From Rachycentron canadum (taxonomy: Eukaryota; Chordata; Actinopteri; Carangiformes; Rachycentridae), in assembly GCA_038496675.1 (NCBI GenBank), contig CM076668.1, positions 1,179,599-1,243,598 on the forward strand: a DNA stretch of 64,000 bases, read 5' to 3'. The number at the start of each line of letters is the position of its first letter. Within the stretch, counting starts at the first letter, position 1. Positions 12,248-24,300 of this stretch are shown here, in pieces. The notes under the pieces are model-generated. The model saw nothing but the letters and a program-made list of their open reading frames with translations. It was not told the DNA's origin and did no database searches. The translations under genes were made by a program, and so were the position numbers.

Positions 12248-15200
12248 CTGTGTTTAGATGATGACCAGGCCTGTGGACTCTACATGTTCTCTATGGCTCC
12301 CTCTGCAGGTCAATATATGTCAGATGCTCTGAGCTGTTTTAAGAGGGTTCTCATGTTGCTTGTAATGTTGGAGTACAAAATGCAGGTGGAAAGAACAGTC
12401 GAAATATAATAATGGTGATGAGAAGGAAATGGGGGAACAGAAGGGAAAAATGGAGAGAACTCATTTTATTTAGGTTTAGGTTTTGGACTTGACTTGAGGT
12501 CATATGTCCTCATAATGAAGCACCAATGAAGCCATGAGTGTTGAGCTGGACTGCAAGCTGAATCAGGATGAACACAGGCTTGTCTGAGCTGCAGCTAGAC
12601 TACATTTACGATGGTTTTATAATCTCTGCCCCACACATATGACACAGAAGTCATGCTGATAAAATAGTCATTTATCAAATTAACTTAGCAATGCTAATTG
12701 CAGCAACAGTGTTTTTTGCCAGTTACATTTTTTATCACAAAAGATCACTTTTAACCAGTCTACAAAAATGTTGTTCATCCCATCTCGTCTCTGTCTTTCA
12801 GGTACTGAGCTTGTGCTGCTGCCCTTATGATTACCTCCATGACCACAAATCATCAATCATAAAACCAGGAAGTGTTTTACTTAAGTTCCCTGTGATGATT
12901 GTGTTGATATTGCGTGTGTATTATTATTATTTTTTTACAATAAATATTACTTAATCAAAATGCACAACTACTTACTACTTACTACTGAGAGGCACTGAAA
13001 GTTGTGTAACTTAACCAAACTACAAAAGCAAGTCTCTGCAACTCTGCAGGCAGCAAAAATCAGGAGTAATATCCACAGGCTAACAAGTAACAAGCTAACT
13101 GGTTAATAAAAAGCACAGAGTCTAAGCATTTGACTCCTGGACTCCTAAATCCAGTGAGCACCGAAGCTACGGGGCCATTCCTCCTATTTCTGTCCCCAGG
13201 AAATTATATGTATAAACATGCATGAAATCATACAGTTATGTATAATACTAATTATTGTTAAATATATGTAACACACATTTATCTAATTGCAAATTTAAGA
13301 TATATAATTCAAAACATGAATTCAATCTACTGTGAACCCCTGTTACTGTAACAACTTTTGATCTACAAGTCACATGACATGATCATCAGGATCAGGATCT
13401 CCTGAAGGCCAAGGGAAATTCAAAAGTAGGAATATTGTAGTTATGGTCAATCTGTTACCTAAATTATTCCTTAAACTTTATTTGTTTATTTTAAAAATAC
13501 TTTTGGTAAATCTCCAAAATGTGCTTAAGGTCCTCATGCTATTTGCAAAGACGCCATGTGGCTAGATTTCATCTATTTGCTAATTCTTTACATAAAACTC
13601 AATTCTGTTACTCTCTGTCCCATTACTCTACAATTTAAATAACAGGACTGATTAACTGTAACAGCAGAGAAGTAAAATAAGGCAGAGAAGCATCCTCTGC
13701 TTTACTGATTTTTTTAAGTCTGTATTATTGGTCAATTAGAATTTAAATTGAAGAAGTTGTTGAAATTTATGATCTGTTTTACAATGTGAATATAGTGACA
13801 GGGAGCTGATCCCCCACTAAGTTGAAGTTAAAGTTTTAGGGCAATCTGAGAACTAATGCAGTATCTTCAGCTTTTTGTCCTTGTTGTCTTTCTCACCATT
13901 CGTAGAACAATCCATTAATCCAAGAGCCAGAAACATCCACCCATAGCATGCTGCAGAGGAAGAAGAAAAGGACCTCATCCTCATCCTCTCTTTCTCCTCA
14001 CTTTCTGTCTCTCTCTTCCTCTCTCTTTCCTCCCACTCTAACTGCAAATAAACACAACAAAAGAAAACAGGGTGGAAGCCGGGGAGAGAGAATGACTAGC
14101 TGACCGCCACCAGCTTACATACTGCAGTCAAACCAGGCCAGCTGAAACTGCCTGACAACAAGACTCTGCCCATCAGCCCTTATGGGCTGTTTCTGATATA
14201 TTTGAGTATTTGTTACAACCTAGAGTATTACAATCACTATGAAGCTGTAGCTGAACAAGTAAATAAAGTAAATAACAATTAGGCTAAAACATTATAAAAT
14301 TACATTAATATGCACTCACCCAGTTTATTATTCAAAGTCAGTCTGATCCAATTCCTCCTTCATACAGTTAGTGTTGAAATAGGCATGGATTCACTTGTGT
14401 GATCATCCTTTAGGATGTGGTTTGTTGCTATTAAATTGTATTAGACAAAGATGTGTGTCTGTTGCTTAGTCCATACTCGCTTCAAATGGTAATGGATGAA
14501 ATAATAGGAACATCTGTTTGACCTAGTGTACCTTTACTATTCTAATTAGCTCATGGAGTCAGGTGACCGAATGTAATTCACTACATAGCTCTGTCCAACA
14601 CATCCTTGTTTTAACCATGCCAGGCTATCATTAATAACATTTAACACACCCAGGAGGGTTTTTTTTTTGGCAAAGTATGGTATTGCTCACAAACATTTAA
14701 ATGTGATCCAGTGCCCCGCTGGCCTTGCCTGAAACATCTGTAAAACCTTCCCGGCCTTTAGCAGTGGACTGTCTCATTCCTAATCCCGGATGTCTTTCAG
14801 TGCTATTTGTTTGGAGTGTAATTTACAATGGAGGTCAGCAGTTGTATAGCAGCCTGCACTGCAGACAGACTCAGGAAGCTGACAGGAAACTGACAGAGCA
14901 TGGACAGGAAGAGCACATGGAGGGAAGAATAGGCCCACTGATAGTTCACAGTAGACCCTCACTGCTGTGATCCATACATCCTCCTCTTTCAAACAGGACA
15001 CATGCACACAGATTATTACTCAGTGCAGCTTCATGTAGACAGTTAGTAAAGGTTTGATGTTGTGGTACTTAATGCTCACAGAGATTTGAATCAATATAGC
15101 TACATTAAAGTACTGTGGTGGTTTCTCACATTGACATAATCTTAATGGCCACAGACATTGAGTCAACAATTTTTGTTCTAAAGTATGTTTTTTGTCATGA

Positions 15201-16835
15201 AATTAAAAACACCAAATGATCTGTGTGTGAGGATAAATTTCATACTAAAGAGCAGTTCATTATTAATTCTAAATTTAGTACAACAGTCTTAAATGGGAAA
15301 ATGGTGATTTTTGGGTCAGTGGTTAAGGTTGGGATAAGGAAAAAACTCAAAATGCATACATTGATTACATCTTTCAAATTTCATTAAATGTTTTCTTAAT
15401 GAACGACAGCCACCACCAAACTCATTCATTTCTGCCCCAATTCCATTTTTTATTGCATCTTTAGTTCAGTTTCTCTTCTCTTCACCAGTCTGCAGTTCAG
15501 CACAACAGTGAGTTATACATCCAAAATGGACTAGAGCACACAACACTTCAGTTTAATGGTCAAATCAGAGGGTGATTTCAAAAATATAAGCCAAGTACAT
15601 TAATCCACTCGAAAACCAGACAGGAAAAGCTGCAAAATGTAGAGTTGTAGGACAGGATGTACAAGTGGAAATCCAGAGGCCAACAGCCGAATATGATGGC
15701 ACTGCACACAATTGTCCACTCTCCTCTCTTCCTGTTTTCTCTCTTCTTCTCTTACTTTCCACTCTGATGCAACACTTCAGCTGTTGGCAGTTGTTTTTTC
15801 TTTCCTAATCAAATCAGCCGATAACCATTTGTATGTTTTCATGACTGATTAAGGTTCAGTTTGACAAGTTACAAAGACAGTTATGAGAAAAAAAAAATCA
15901 AATCAAGTTCTCTTGTGAAAGTGTAGATGTGTCAGTTAGTTGGGAATATTACCAGTTTACTGTAGTCTGTGAGTCTAGGTGACTGACTCTGTCCTTCACA
16001 GATGTAACTCAAGACCTGAGTGCTGATGTATGTCACCCAGCTGAGACAAGTGAAAAGGGTGTAGAGGCAATCTTTACTCAAGTAGTATGCAATGCTGTCT
16101 TTACACCAGTGTATGTGTATGTGTGACTCACTTCTTGTTTTTGGTGGAGTAATAAGGAAACTCATAGTCAGGGCTTTTGTAAAGAGCTTATTGTCAACCA
16201 CTACATCCACACTCCTAATGGCCCAATCCATTTTGAGAATAATAGTAGGAAATAGAAAGTGGATGAGTAAGCTGGTTATGGTCTGCTGCCTTACTCAGTA
16301 ATTTATGAAAAGGTGATGACCTCTCTCTAGTACCACTGGTGGATCTTAATATCTTCTTCACATAATGTGATACAAAAAAACATTGTGTGATTCTGAGCTT
16401 TAAAAATAGAATTCACAGCTTTCTGTGTGAAGATAACATATAATCCTCTTTGGACAGTTTTTTCAAGTCTATCTTAAACCTATACTGACATACATTTATA
16501 TTGAAAATGCTGTAAAAGTGCTATCTGTGTCAAGTGGGATTTATTCTCCCTCTAAACTGCATGTTGGACAGTGTCATTCCTGTAACTCAAACAAGCAAAA
16601 ACATCCACACACACTTACACATACTGTGATTGGCCAGCTGTCATGTATCTGCTGGATAAAGCCGACAGGTCAGGCTTTCTCGTGTATTTCCTCTGGATTT
16701 ACAGCAGATGAAACAAAATGTTAACACAAAGACAACTGAAGTTAGTGTTGTTGGTTTCAAAGTCCAGTGAATCACAAGGTCTCTTTTTCCTGTTGCAACC
16801 TCTTTTTCTGCTGACCATAGCAGGTGCCCTGGAAT

Positions 16836-16836
<1 letters not shown>
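12248..16836. other. intergenic, no gene recognised
   Basis: About 4.6 kb of mostly AT-rich single-copy DNA. Open frames are short and unrecognised. Poly-T at about 14,660. Confidence 0.55.

Positions 16837-16886
<50 letters not shown>
16837..16886. repeat. (CA)n microsatellite upstream of the alternative exoc6 exon
   Basis: 25 CA units, 75 bp before the alternative start codon; possibly part of its promoter or 5' UTR. Confidence 0.95.
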
Positions 16887-16887
<1 letters not shown>

Positions 16888-16961
16888 CTAGTTCTTGGTG
16901 TTCTCTCTTGCACATGCAGAGATCTAGACTTCACACTCATACGTTGAGTGTGCTGAGAGAA

Positions 16962-17098
16962 ATGACCAGTGACAGGGTCCATGCTGCCTTACCTGACCCT
17001 CCGACCCAAAATGAAGACAACAAAGAAGAGGACAAAGCTTTTGCGAATATTTTTGCAGAGTTAGAATCTGTGGACCTTCCTCTTGGAACCACCCTAAG
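16962..17098 (+). CDS. exoc6: candidate alternative first coding exon of exoc6
   Basis: An ATG at 16,962 opens 45 codons plus two bases (AG) directly before a GTAAAC donor at 17,099. Spliced to exon 2 at 22,455, the split codon becomes AGA (Arg) and the reading continues R-S-I-Y-D-D, exactly as from the normal exon 1. The peptide is acidic in the middle (EDNKEEDKAF) and ends FAELESVDLPLGTTLR. This parallels the end of canonical exon 1, LQEIESTDTACVGPTLR, so the two look like duplicated, mutually exclusive first exons. A (CA)n tract ends 75 bp upstream. The frame is open upstream to 16,824, but that part is microsatellite-encoded and unlikely to be translated. Matching phase, donor and sequence support the call; no transcript evidence is available here. 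Confidence 0.72.
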
Positions 17099-17839
17099 GT
17101 AAACTAATCAGACTTTGAAAGTCAGAGATATAAAATACTCATTGATCTCAATGCACACATCAAAAATCAAGAGATGCTTTGATAAAACTTGCATGTGCTG
17201 TATTTGACAGGGAATTAAACATACACATGTTTAAATCCCGCTTGCTTAAAATGAAAAAAAAAAAAGGTGTCATTTAACATTTAGTGCAACACACTTTTAA
17301 AAACACTTCAAACACAGAAGGGAATCTGTTTTATGGGCAGAAGCAGTGCATGGTTTTGCCATTTTGATGTCAGGTCATTTGATGTCTGGAAAAACCGCAA
17401 AACATTTATCAATATAGATTTTGATTTGCAGCTGACGATGTGAAATGATGAAATGATTTTTTAAAATATGCTAAACACGGGTGTCAACGGAAGATGGTGC
17501 AGCGATACTGTCAACAGAGCCAGATGCGGTTTTATTTGGGTTTAGTGCACTACTATACAGACAGTGTTATTATGGAAAACGTTATTATCGGTGTAGTTAT
17601 AATATATTACTTTCTAGACGACGCAGCCAACAACCCGGTTTACCCTGTAACCACGAAGGACCTACTTTTGGGTTCAGGTGTGACTGCTGCAGTTCTCTGG
17701 GGCCCACTGTCCTGTAACGTATGGGCCGTGAGGAAACAAAGCTGCTGCCACTGAAGGCAGTGCAGCTGTAGTGCGCCTCCTAGAGACCATATCCCTCCGC
17801 TGCAGCTGCGGCGGTAGCTACAATACACACACAACAATC
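17099..17839 (+). other. between the two exoc6 first exons
   Basis: AT-rich to about 17,460, then increasingly CpG-containing toward the canonical ATG. Two overlapping frames of 78 and 86 codons (17,481-17,754) have no recognised similarity and probably lie in the promoter. Confidence 0.5.
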
Positions 17840-18300
17840 ATGGCGGACAACGAAACCCTGGAGTGTATAACGGAGCACGAGCGGATTTTACAGGAAATAG
17901 AGAGCACCGACACGGCTTGCGTCGGTCCCACTCTTCGGTGAGATGAAACGTCTCCTCGGAGAGCGCGTACCGATCACGATATCTCGTGCTCGGTTGAATC
18001 AGATATTTTGTTCATGAAATATCTTGGCTAACCTAGCCACCGGCTGGCTAATGTTAGCAGTTTCTGCCAGCAGGCTGTATGGAGTCGAAATGAGACTGGA
18101 GCCTAGCTGTGTCGTTAGCTAACGGGCTAACGTTGAGCAGCGTTTCAGTCAATTTAACGCAGCTTTAGTAAAACCGGGGCTGTGCGTGCTTTTGCTGGCT
18201 GTTTACTGATGGACGGCCGGTGACCTGTCAAATATGTAAACACCACTTGTGGGTGTGGCTGTGGGGACTAAACATCTTGCTAACGTCAACTGGCGGTGCT
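17700..18300 (+). promoter_or_regulatory. exoc6 main promoter / CpG-rich region
   Basis: CpG density rises against an AT-rich background around the canonical start codon and first donor (for example GCTGCGGCGGTAGC just upstream of the ATG). No TATA box is obvious, as expected for a housekeeping gene. The first part of intron 1 has repeated GCTAAC / TTAGC motifs. The transcription start was not determined. Confidence 0.55.
17840..17937 (+). CDS. exoc6: exoc6 exon 1 (residues 1-33)
   Basis: Begins MADNETLECITEHERILQEI and ends ...ACVGPTL plus two bases of an Arg codon before donor GTGAG. The ATG context is CAATCATGG, with G at +4. The upstream sequence is moderately CpG-rich. The stretch HERILQEIESTDTACVGPTLR is nearly invariant among vertebrate EXOC6 proteins, which fixes the start. 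Confidence 0.95.
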
Positions 18301-21300
18301 AACAATTGTGGCTAGTTGGTCAGCAAAAAAATGGAAAGTTCACCACGCCACGAGCATTTCACCATGACAAGGTCGGATGAGTCAGCGTGAACCCCTGGTG
18401 TTATGTTGTGTTGTGGTTGTCAAATAGCTCGTTGGTGTTGAAATGGGATGTTTAACAGCTCGAGCATGTTCTCTAACATGCTGCATTGGTAGTCGACCAC
18501 AGAATGACCGTGGTCTGGTAAATTGGCCTTTATAAACTACCTGCAGCTTCAGATGAGTCCCTCCACCCGTAACACACAGACGAGTCTCTGAGCTCTTGTT
18601 TCATGTTGTTATAGATGATGATTTGATTTTATGATGTTGTTAATACCGCCTTTCTTTTAACAGTGCAGCTCATATAGGTTAGATGTAAGACAATGTTTTG
18701 CCCTTTGCCTGGTCATCAGCTCCTTAGTGATCTTGGGCAACTCATTCCAAATCTGAGGAAAAGAGAAAAATCATCTCTCCTCTGTTTTTATAGTGGATCT
18801 GTTTTGTCTGTTTGTGTTAAAATAATTTTCATTTCTTGTTCCTGCGTGGTGTTTTAGCTGTCTGAAGTCAAACTTTGTGTTTCACTCTTGGTTTTATATG
18901 TGGTGAATTAGTGTAACAGGTGTTGTCTGTGGCTTGATGTTCTCAAATCTTGCAGCTTTTATGTCACAAGTTTAACTCAATGGAAATGTTTCGGTTTCCT
19001 TAGATAATGTCTTCACAGCTTTTTTGTAGAGGGCACATACTCAATATCTTACATTCAGGAATGGAGACGTGATGTGTGCTTTATTTATTTAGTTGGAATT
19101 TATTTTTAGTTTATTTGTGAATGCATTTGATTTGATTGTGTTGTGTGCTTAAGAACAGAAATTGACGGAGATGTGGACACAACCAGCCTCACACCAAATT
19201 TAAATAAAGGTGGATGGTGTTAGCATACATTTTACTACTTAAGAGTAGTTCTTCTGTGTACTCAATGGAAGCTGCTTTCCTTAGTCATGCCCTATGTTGG
19301 CACTGTGGCCTGGCAGTGTACACTATAAAAAGAGGAAGTCATACGAGATAAAGTTATAAAGATATTATATTGTATATATCTAGCGTTTGGTAGTATGACA
19401 CACTGCCTTTTTACATAGTGGAAGGTAGAAGGATAAAGCATATTGTTTGTAACCCACAGGACACTTTACACTGGCTGAAGTTTGCTTCCTGTCTTGGCAG
19501 GAAGCAGGAAGATAGTGGTTTATTTGTTTCAGCAACCACCTGCTTTCAATTATTAATAGCAGGAAAGAGGAAACTCATATGGCAGCATCAAGACTGATGA
19601 TTACTGGGCTGCATCAACATGGTTGTATCCAGTTTACATGTGGTGTGTTGGCCATTATGTCAGGCCAATTCTTAGCTTGAGTTCCTTGAGGAATTGTCTG
19701 GTAATCAGTTATTTATCAAGAACACCATACATTGGCCAGTGCCAGCTTTCCATTGTTAGGATTTGCTGCTTTTCTTTGCGTCATAGCTATAAAAATGAAA
19801 TTTTTTTTGGTTATTTGGCAGTTAAAGCTAATTGAAGCAATTTAAAATATTTAAAATCTTATAGTCTGTAGGTTGAATAAACTTTGAAAAAGAAAAATGT
19901 AGATGTGACATTATCATTCATTTTCAGCCATAAAAGGGACAGAAAATATAGATTCTTGTTTTTCCTGCTTCTTCAATATAGAAATATGACCGACTAAAAA
20001 TGTAATTGTCATTTACGTCCTTTCACTGGTCTTCTGGCAACTCGGCCATTGTCAAACAGAAATTATTTGAAAGTTAGGAGGGTCATTCGATGAGGTGAAG
20101 CAGCATCTGATTTGTTTAACAAAACCTCCAACTGTTGCCTGCTCTGTTGCTCCGTGGAGGTCAGGTACAATGAATGTGGTTTGTCGGCTGCTGAGCATGA
20201 TTGTCAAAACTAAACAATGGGGTTTAAGGATATGGTATTTGGATCTTATAAACGACAATAGGAAACTGGACATCTCAAGTTTAGATAAAGTTGGTAAACT
20301 TAATTAGTTAATTAAACTTATTTAGTAGGGATGACTATTTTTGTGATTGAATTATTCCTATGTACTATTTACTCATATGGATACATACATACATAAAGGT
20401 TCCTTTTGTTAAATGCAATAAAAAAATGGGATTCACTGTTTGGCAGATACTGTGAGTTAGCTTTTGTTTTTAGCTTGTTCACAACAATTTACAATTTTCA
20501 CTTAGCCTAACATGTCTGTATAAAGCATGAGTTTGTCTTTGACTTACACAAGTGTGATGTGGAAATCTCAAACTTCTTCAGACATTTATTTATATGATTT
20601 ACATATTCATTGTTTCTAGTTTCAATAAGGAAAAAGGGTGACTGTACTGTAAATGTAACAATTGTACTGCTTTATAACCACATGATGTAAAGTTGGCGTC
20701 TAGGGATGGCAATATTGGTATATTGGTCAGTCGGGCCACCACTTTGGTCTGGACTGAAATATCTGTGTAATCTGACTGATACAGAGGCGTCCTTAATCAC
20801 ATGAAATTGTTTAGTCTTTAAATCCTGTTCCTACAAACAGGAAACATCAAAGTCAGCGGCAACACCCAGATGTCTTGCCTTAAGTCTTCTCTGCTGAGAT
20901 AGTGTACTACACTAAAGGCACACTGTCCCTCTTTTCCCTTTTGAATCAATAATTAGGACCTCTGTTTAGTCCTTAATAAATGTTTAAGTGTTACATGAAT
21001 CTCAGATGTTCAGAATAACCCTATTTATTTACATAGACTCTATACTATTTATCAACCAATTCTAACTACTCTAGCTTCACTAGATGGAGCTGTTACTCCA
21101 GGTGAAATGAATTGGGCCGTCAGTAGTTTTGGCCATCAGCTCACAGAATATGACAATTAGGAATCTTAGTTGGTTATTTATTAACCCTTCTAATATCATA
21201 AGTATATGTATGTATATATCCTTGCTGTTAAATCAGCTCTATGACTTTAGTCTGAGCGATTGTATCAAGTGTGGGTGAATACACTATCAAAAAGTTACTG

Positions 21301-24300
21301 AGTGTCATTCTTCAACATGCTGCTTCATTTGATTCTAGTCTCTGCGTTAAGACTGTACGAACTAGAGGCTTTCCAAGTTATGCTCCTACTACATTGAGAA
21401 TCTCTACTCAAGACAATACATGTATAAGAACAAAAGTAAACGTGATGTTGAAATAAAGTCAAAACCTAATACACATTAAAATTAGTATGAATAATGCAGG
21501 TTTCTATGTAGCAGGAGACAGGTCAAAAATAAAAACTTACCAAAACAAGTGAATTTACACTAAGACAAACTAAGGCCTTCTCTGTACAATGATGCAGCAA
21601 CGAATTTGGTCCATAGATTTTACTTTAACTGATAGAATTGGTGGTTAGAAGAATAAGTCAAAAGTTCACTGTTTTATGCTTGTTTGTACCTGAGCTGGAT
21701 GTGCTGTAGTTATTATTATGGGGCATCTTAACTACGACCAAAGATCTAAAATACTCCACTCATATTCCATGCTTTTGTGAGATGGGATGGACAGAGGTAG
21801 CTGTTTTTCTACATAACTAACAAGGATATTTGGAGTAAAAGAAAAAATAACATATTATAGCATGTAAACATTTCCCAGCACATCTTTTTTTGATCAAAGA
21901 CTAAAAAAATAGTATTTTTAACAAATTTCAATTTACTGTAGCTGTCAACAACAACAGTACTTGACCACATGAAATCAGCATCCTCCCTGCCTGTAATAAT
22001 GTTGCAGTGATTCATGATTTTTTATCATTTTTGAGGAATGTTATAGAAATAAACTGTGGTAAGTAAGTCTTGCTGCCAGTGACCAGTGTGGTATCACGAG
22101 TTGCAATGACACCACTTTTCCTCTGTATAGTAACTCTGTAAACAAACAGGATTTAAGTGGTGTTAATTAGTTTTTCTGGCTGCTTTAGTATTTGTGAAGG
22201 ACGAGAGCTTAGAAAGGTCACTTTTTTTTTTTACCAACAGCCTTCATATTGTAAACACTATTCATGCACTTACACACTACAGAACGTATGGAGCACATGC
22301 AGCAGTAACCCATGTCATTTTTTCTGTGTTGTTCAAATCCTGTTAATTCAGACAGTTGTTTTCTCTGTCTTGACCTCTTTCCCTTCCTGCCTCGTGCCCC
22401 TTTTATTCTGCTCTTTCCACTCCCCTGTTTCCTCATCTTGTTTGTGTTTTTCAGATCTATTTACGATGACCAGCCCAATGCCCACAAGCGCTTCATGGAA
22501 AAGCTGGATGCCAGGATAAGGAACCATGACCGCGAGATTGAGAAGATGTGCAATTTCCACCACCAAGGCTTTGTGGACGCCATCACAGAACTCCTCAAAG
22601 TCCGCACTGATGCAGAGAAACTCATGGTGAGAGAGAGTATTGTAAAGAGGACTACAGGCCAGCAGAGATGGCAACTGACAGTTTGGACTCTACTGAACAT
22701 TGGCTGGTTTCTGATGTTGTAGAGTTTTAAGAGAGAAAACAAGAATTTATTCTGAAAAGATCTACTGCATCATTGTAGTGGTGGTCGATGCTGGTATCTC
22801 CAAAAAAAGTAAATGTATCACATGTGAAGGTAATAGTCTGATTTTAAAACATACAAATAGGGATAGATGATATAACATTTCCTCTCACAGTTGATGCTTT
22901 ATGAGTTTACAGTATATCACCATTATATGTGACATAATTGAGTTTCTATCAAGTCAAGTGAGAAGTTTATATAAGATAAAACAACCAGATAGGACTGTCT
23001 TGTTAGGTTAAGGCAACAGATTAAATGAATCAAGCTATTTGATCTTAACAAATAAAAATAGTCCTGTCTATTCATTGAACTGAGCATTTTGCAGTCAGAG
23101 ATATTGAAAGGATAGCTACCAAAACACAGTAAAAAAAAACTTGGCAAAATTGGCAAAAACAATGATACCATCTTAAATCACGTTTTATATCCCAATTGCA
23201 ATGTGATCATTGTTGCCTTTCATGCTGCCTTAATATTTACTTTTGCTGGTACCAGTGTTTGGTTGTAAATAGCAAAAGTTTGGTTCTTAAAATCTTACAG
23301 TTTCAATAAAGGGGCTGCCATAAAACATAAGAAGCATCTCTGTTGGCTAATCTGCTTTGATGTGATGGGACCAGCTCATGATTTGGGATCCATCTCTGTG
23401 GTCTTTGGGTGTACAGGAATTACTGTCTGCAAGTTATTGTAGCTAATGAGATACAGATGAGATCATAGGTTCTACTCTTGTAGATGACCAGTGCAGCCCT
23501 TGGCTCTTTTAGAAATCAGTCATGGCTATATTTATAGCATTGTTTCTTCACTCCTGCTCTGGTACCATACCCTTGTTGAAAGAAAAAAAAAAGCAGTGAT
23601 TATGTAGTCAGTCTCTATTGTTTAAAAGTTTCACTGTTGAAAGGATTGTCATCAAAAAGCCGACTGGTCAATTGGGTCATGGTTCTCAACCGTGTGACAA
23701 GAGCCGAGAGTTCAAAAATCCTCATCCAGAATCGAGAAGTTTGTCACTGAATCTGTGAGAAAGAGCCTGTCACAAGCCATTAAACCCAATGAAAGGCCCA
23801 GTGCACCAGTGATGGGTTCAGGTCCCCACTGACTGGTTAATCTGAATTTTCCTGCCTTTGTCCTTGCCCCTTCATGGACAATGAGCTGATTACAAGGCTG
23901 AACAGCTGCAGCGAGGGACATAGAGAGGGAAAAGAGAGGGCATGGGGGGAGGGGGGTGGGGCGCAGACAGAGAGAGGATGGACAGATAGACATGTGACAG
24001 CATGTCTGACTAAACCAAGACCAAGGTATTCATACACTCTTTAAAAGTCCTCAGCTGTCAAAATTGCACGAAAGCAATAGAAGGGGTCACTAAAAGAAAG
24101 TCCAAGTAAAACCAAATTAAATTGGGTACAAACATTTTCATCACCTCCAACTTGACCACACCAGGAGAAAATAATTTATAGATGTCATCTTGTATGATGT
24201 CTCAATATTAAATCCTGTTGGTTCTGACTGAAGATGTAAAGCTTAAAAAAAAAAAAAAAGAAACTCACAAATACTTAGTCACTTTTTTTTTTAGACACTT

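Noticed and set aside
17481..17754. Two overlapping frames just upstream of exoc6 exon 1 (78 and 86 codons)
   Set aside because: No similarity, no phase-compatible donor to exon 2, and they lie in the presumptive promoter.
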